A stretch of DNA of 64,000 nt from Nocardioides iriomotensis (GTDB taxonomy: Bacteria > Actinomycetota > Actinomycetes > Propionibacteriales > Nocardioidaceae): assembly GCF_004168035.1 (NCBI RefSeq), contig NZ_SDPU01000012.1, positions 62,001 to 126,000 on the forward strand, written 5' to 3'. Both the position numbers and the translations under genes were made by a program. Shown piece by piece: positions 60,941 to 64,000 of the stretch. Positions within the stretch are counted from its first letter, which is position 1, and each line of letters opens with the position of its first letter. The notes beneath the pieces were generated by a model. It saw only the letters and a program-made list of their open reading frames with translations. It searched no databases and was not told the DNA's origin.

Positions 60941-61165
60941 GTGTTCCCGTCCCGCTTCATGCCGTGCCCCGAGTGCGGCGGGTCCGTCGAGCGCGCCGAG
61001 CAGGAGAGCCACGCCTGCGACCCCGAGCGTCGCCTCGACTTCCGGATGTTCCTGCTGCGCGAGGAGATCCTCTCGTTCGAGCGGCAGTTCCACGAGTTCG
61101 CCGACACCCGCGACGGCCGCTTCGAGACCTGGGTCGCGTCCCGGACCGTCCGCGGCCGCCCCTGA
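60941..61165 (+). CDS. Small zinc-ribbon-like protein, unknown function
   Basis: A 74-residue protein. The N-terminal CPEC plus a later His-Ala-Cys (SHACDPERR) could form a small zinc site, and the remainder is helical with LREEILSFERQFHEF. The GTG start has GAAGGAGG about 6 nt upstream. It lies 22 bp before xth and may be the first gene of the xth-rmuC group. No family is recognised. Confidence 0.7.
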   Translation: MFPSRFMPCPECGGSVERAEQESHACDPERRLDFRMFLLREEILSFERQFHEFADTRDGRFETWVASRTVRGRP

Positions 61166-61175
61166 GCACCGTCCC

Positions 61176-61181
61176 TACAGT
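61176..61181 (+). promoter_or_regulatory. -10 box of a likely leaderless xth transcript
   Basis: TACAGT lies exactly 6 nt before the xth GTG at 61188. Confidence 0.5.
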
Positions 61182-61187
61182 GACCAC

Positions 61188-61964
61188 GTGCGTATCGCCA
61201 CGTGGAACGTCAACTCCGTCCGCTCCCGCATCAGCCGCGTCGAGGCGCTCGTCGAGCGCCACGACATCGACGTGCTCGCCCTCCAGGAGACCAAGGCCCG
61301 CGACGACCAGTGGCCACTGATGGGGCTGCAGGCGATGGGGTACGACGTCGCCACGCTCGGCTTCAACCAGTGGAACGGTGTCGCCCTGGTGTCACGCGTC
61401 GGGCTCGAGGACGTCCAGCGCGGCTTCTCCGGGATGCCCCAGTGGGGTGAGCCGCTCGCCGACGAGGCGCGCGCGATCGGCGCCACCTGCGGCGGCGTCC
61501 GCGTCTGGTCGCTCTACGTCCCCAACGGCCGCAAGATCGACGACCCGCACTACGTCTACAAGCTCGACTGGCTGGCCCGGCTACGCGACGCCGCGAAGCC
61601 CTGGCTCGACGCCGACACCGCCCTGGTCGGCGACTGGAACATCGCGCCGCTCGACGAGGACGTCTTCGACATGGCGGCGTACGCCAAGGACACCCACGTC
61701 ACGCCGCCCGAGCGGGCCGCCTTCAAGGCCTTCCTCGACGACGGGTACGTCGACGTGGTCCGTCCGCACACGCCGGGCCCGGGGGTCTTCACGTACTGGG
61801 ACTACTACCGCCAGCGCTTCGAGCGGAACCGCGGCATGCGCATCGACTTCGTCCTCGGCTCGCCGTCGCTCGCCGGCCGGGTCACCACCGCCTTCATCGA
61901 CCGCGACGAGCGGGCCGGCCAGGGCGCGAGCGACCACGCCCCGGTGGTCGTCGACCTGGACTGA
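61188..61964 (+). CDS. xth: Exodeoxyribonuclease III
   Basis: A 258-residue Mg2+-dependent nuclease of the ExoIII/APE family. Signature segments are TWNVNSVRSR, LQETKA (catalytic Glu), GDWNIAP (Asp-Asn), and the terminal SDHAPVVVDL (Asp-His). It cleaves DNA at abasic sites and degrades 3' ends. The GTG start matches the leaderless TACAGT box. The genes downstream are rmuC and DUF6542. Confidence 0.94.
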   Translation: MRIATWNVNSVRSRISRVEALVERHDIDVLALQETKARDDQWPLMGLQAMGYDVATLGFNQWNGVALVSRVGLEDVQRGFSGMPQWGEPLADEARAIGATCGGVRVWSLYVPNGRKIDDPHYVYKLDWLARLRDAAKPWLDADTALVGDWNIAPLDEDVFDMAAYAKDTHVTPPERAAFKAFLDDGYVDVVRPHTPGPGVFTYWDYYRQRFERNRGMRIDFVLGSPSLAGRVTTAFIDRDERAGQGASDHAPVVVDLD

Positions 61965-62013
61965 CCGAGCGCCGCTCCCCGATCCTGTCGGCGGCCTCCG
62001 CCATCCTCGGGGC

Positions 62014-63192
62014 ATGGATCTCGGTACGACGCTCTCGCTCCTCGTCACGCTGCTCGTCGGCGTCGCGATCGGCACCGGCGTGGGCTGGCTCCTCGCCCGC
62101 ACCCGCGCCACCGGGCACGACGCCGCCATCGCCCGGCGCGAGATCGAGTCGCGTGCCGCCGACCACGCCGTGGTCCGCGAGGGGCTCGACCGGCTCCACG
62201 ACCGCATGCGCGACCTCGAGCACCACCGCGTCTCGTGGCAGAGCCAGCTCAAGCAGCAGGTCGACGAGATGCGGCTCTCCACCGAGTCGCTGCGCCGCGA
62301 GACGTCGACCCTCACGACCGCCTTGCGGCGGCCCCAGGTCCGCGGCCGCTGGGGCGAGCTGCACCTCCGCCGCGCCGTCGAGCTCGCCGGCCTGGTCGCG
62401 CGCTGCGACTTCGACGAGCAGGTCTCCGTGCGCCACGACCCTTCGACAGGCTCAGGACACGGCGAGGCCGCCCTCCGGCCCGACATGGTGGTCCACCTCG
62501 CCGGCGGCAAGCAGGTCGTCGTCGACGCCAAGGTGCCGCTCGACGCCTTCCTCGACGCCACCTCGGCCGACGACGAGGAGGAGCACCTCGCCCACCTGCG
62601 CCGGCACGCCCGCCAGCTGCGCCAGCACGTCGACACGCTCGGCGGCAAGGCCTACTGGCGCGGCCTCCGGGCGACGCCCGAGTTCGTCGTGCTCTTCGTG
62701 CCCGGGGAGTCGTTCCTCTCGGCCGCGCTCGAGGCCGACCCCACGCTGATCGAGCACGCCGCCTCGCGCCAGGTGGTGCTGGCCACCCCGACCACGCTCA
62801 TCGCCCTGCTCCGCACCATCGCCCACGCCTGGACGCAGGAGGTCCTCGCCGACCGGGTGCACGACATCCACGTGCTCGGCCGCGAGCTGCACGAGCGGCT
62901 CGCCACCATGGGCGACCACCTCGACAAGGTCGGCCGCGGGCTCACCGCCGCCGTCGCCGCCTACAACCGCGCGATCGGCTCGCTGGAGTCGCGCGTGCTC
63001 GTGTCGGCCCGGCGCTTCACCGACCTGGAGGTCACCCCCGACGCACTCCCCGCTCCCGAGCCGGTCACCGACGCCCCGCGCCAGCTCAGCGCGGCCGAGC
63101 TGCTCGACGCCGTCGCGGAGCCACGACCCGAGCTGCCCGACGCCGCCGACGAGGGGCCGCGGGGCGACAGCACCCCCCGACGCACCGCATGA
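62014..63192 (+). CDS. rmuC: RmuC-family DNA recombination protein
   Basis: A 392-residue protein: N-terminal membrane helix (about residues 3-25), a coiled coil (about 40-110) and the nuclease-like RmuC core. The RGRWGELHLRRAVELAGL and VVDAKVPLDAF segments are characteristic, with a catalytic-like Asp-Ala-Lys. It limits DNA rearrangement at inverted repeats. An in-frame insertion at about residues 142-149 (DPSTGSGH) comes from a REP-like element. The ATG is 49 bp after the xth stop. Confidence 0.92.
   Translation: MDLGTTLSLLVTLLVGVAIGTGVGWLLARTRATGHDAAIARREIESRAADHAVVREGLDRLHDRMRDLEHHRVSWQSQLKQQVDEMRLSTESLRRETSTLTTALRRPQVRGRWGELHLRRAVELAGLVARCDFDEQVSVRHDPSTGSGHGEAALRPDMVVHLAGGKQVVVDAKVPLDAFLDATSADDEEEHLAHLRRHARQLRQHVDTLGGKAYWRGLRATPEFVVLFVPGESFLSAALEADPTLIEHAASRQVVLATPTTLIALLRTIAHAWTQEVLADRVHDIHVLGRELHERLATMGDHLDKVGRGLTAAVAAYNRAIGSLESRVLVSARRFTDLEVTPDALPAPEPVTDAPRQLSAAELLDAVAEPRPELPDAADEGPRGDSTPRRTA
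62440..62460 (+). repeat. REP-like element inserted inside rmuC
   Basis: CCTTCGACAGGCTCAGGACA resembles the widespread bacterial interspersed repeat that encodes PSTGSG in this frame and LRQAQ in the opposite sense-frame. It falls where RmuC homologues go directly from the VSV strand to ALRPDMVV, so it is an in-frame insertion. No second copy was noticed in the window. Confidence 0.65.
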
Positions 63193-63233
63193 GTCCCCCG
63201 GCGCGTCGCCACGACCGAGGACGCGCAGGGCCC

Positions 63234-63239
63234 TACCGT
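63234..63239 (+). promoter_or_regulatory. -10 box of a likely leaderless DUF6542 transcript
   Basis: TACCGT lies 7 nt before GTG 63247. Confidence 0.4.
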
Positions 63240-63246
63240 GGGCTGC

Positions 63247-63771
63247 GTGAGCAGCACGCGCACCGCTCGGAGGAGGACCCTCTGGGAGGAAGGGCGCCAC
63301 CCTGGTCGCCTGATCCGCACGGTCACCGCCGCCGTGCTGCTCGTCGTCGCCCTCGTCGAGGCGACCGCGCTCGACTCGCTCGGCTGGATCTTCGACCTCA
63401 CGTTCGTGGCGGTCTGCGTGGCGGCCGCACTGCTCGTCCGCCCGCGGGACTTCTTCGTCGTCGGGGTGCTCCCGCCGTTGAGCATGCTGGTGATCGTCGC
63501 GGTCCTCGCCGCGTTCGACCGCACGGCGGTGGCCGACCCGGGCGACGGCTTCGCGCAGGCGACCGTGTCCGGCCTGGCGCACCACGCGGGCGCGCTGGTC
63601 GTGGGCTACATCCTCACCCTGGGCCTGCTCGCGCTCCGCCAGGTCGCGCTCAAGAACGCCGGCGCGATCCGGCACGGCGCCCGCCCGCACGCACACGCAC
63701 CGGCGGCCGACGGTCCCGCGACCGTGCCGCAGCAGCGTCGCGCGTCCGAGTCCGCGCGCCGGGTCGGCTGA
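63247..63771 (+). CDS. DUF6542-type membrane protein
   Basis: A 174-residue protein with three to four membrane helices (about residues 25-125) and a basic Arg/His/Pro-rich tail. The pattern of TAVLLVVALVEATALDSLGWIF and LLVRPRDFFVVGVLPPLSML (both cut here) fits the DUF6542 family near ychF/rmuC/xseA loci in actinobacteria. The function is unknown. GTG 63247 is chosen over GTG 63238 because the latter falls within the -10 box. Confidence 0.75.
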   Translation: MSSTRTARRRTLWEEGRHPGRLIRTVTAAVLLVVALVEATALDSLGWIFDLTFVAVCVAAALLVRPRDFFVVGVLPPLSMLVIVAVLAAFDRTAVADPGDGFAQATVSGLAHHAGALVVGYILTLGLLALRQVALKNAGAIRHGARPHAHAPAADGPATVPQQRRASESARRVG

Positions 63772-63783
63772 CCGACCCTCCGC

Positions 63784-64000
63784 TCAGCGCCCGCGGGTGC
63801 TCGACGAGAACGACGCCGCGCTGTGGCTGCGTCCCGACGACGCGGGACGCTTGCGCCCCTCCGAGCGTCCGCTGCCACTGGGCTTGCCCCCGCCGGTCGT
63901 CCCGGTGGTCCCGGTCTTCGCCGTCGTCCCGCGACCGGACGAGCCGCCGCGTCGCCGCCGCTGACCGCCGCGGCCGGTGGGCTTGGCGCCGCCGGCCGGC
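63784..64000 (-). CDS. C-terminal fragment of a Gly/Arg/Ser-rich protein (cut by right edge)
   Basis: On the minus strand an open frame runs from the right edge to a stop at 63784, encoding about 71 residues with RGGQRRRRGG, TTAKTGTTGTTGGG and SSGRSHSA segments. The basic, low-complexity tail resembles the C-terminus of actinobacterial DEAD-box RNA helicases, but no catalytic motif is inside the window. The assignment is therefore only tentative. Confidence 0.5.
   Translation of the reverse strand, partial: PAGGAKPTGRGGQRRRRGGSSGRGTTAKTGTTGTTGGGKPSGSGRSEGRKRPASSGRSHSAASFSSSTRGR

Overview
The window is about 64 kb of very GC-rich, gene-dense chromosome with frequent GTG starts, many 4-bp stop/start overlaps and very short intergenic gaps. 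Gene content points to an actinobacterium of the Nocardioidaceae type. It has the mycothiol gene mshB, an actinobacterial QcrB, a SigE/RseA/HtrA/TatB neighbourhood, DUF3117, a DUF222-HNH protein, a DUF3516 Ski2-like helicase and succinylase-type DAP genes. The genus is an inference. No rRNA, tRNA, CRISPR array, prophage or origin was seen. The only mobile-element trace is a broken IS5-like transposase near 17.1-17.7 kb.

Layout. 0-3.2 kb: MgtE-like CBS protein (cut by the left edge), DUF1003, Mrp carrier and TatB on the plus strand. 3.0-6.3 kb: DUF2784, HtrA, anti-sigma factor and SigE on the minus strand, with an ECF-type promoter in front of sigE. A divergent methyltransferase follows, apparently starting at ATT. 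7.1-13.8 kb: acetyltransferase, YdhR-like protein, leucyl aminopeptidase, DUF3117, enoyl-CoA hydratase, cell-wall enzymes and membrane proteins. 13.5-24.6 kb: dapE, dapD and dapC with a LOG-family protein, DivIVA-like protein, FdxA and a secreted lysozyme/M15-like protein. Between dapE and dapD lies a small accessory patch: DUF222-HNH, transposase remnant and two P-loop kinases. 24.6-31.9 kb: secreted YkuD-like enzyme, serine hydrolase, VanW protein, MshB, Nudix hydrolase and unknowns. 32-37 kb: a tightly overlapped sulfonate/organosulfur uptake and oxidation operon. 37.2-40.4 kb: aquaporin, alcohol dehydrogenase, phosphodiester glycosidase.

40.6-44.4 kb: a candidate signalling unit made of a GGDEF-EAL protein, an orphan solute-binding lipoprotein and a MerR-DICT regulator. 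44.4-48.8 kb: a lone qcrB, an MMPL exporter and its divergent MarR regulator with a perfect palindrome between them. 48.7-55 kb: an orphan gas-vesicle-type protein with an RsbW-like ATPase, a gadB-ClC pair, a GAP-family protein and a cation/proton antiporter, which together suggest acid and ion homeostasis. 55-64 kb: lipoprotein, YchF, DUF3516 helicase, exonuclease III, RmuC (carrying an in-frame REP-like insertion), DUF6542 and the tail of a Gly/Arg-rich protein cut by the right edge.

A recurrent regulatory theme is a TANNNT box placed 6-8 nt before the start codon, the signature of leaderless transcripts. It occurs at mrp, tatB, dapD, mshB, the vanW gene, ychF, xth, qcrB, the MerR gene and others. 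Genes with clear Shine-Dalgarno sequences form the second class.
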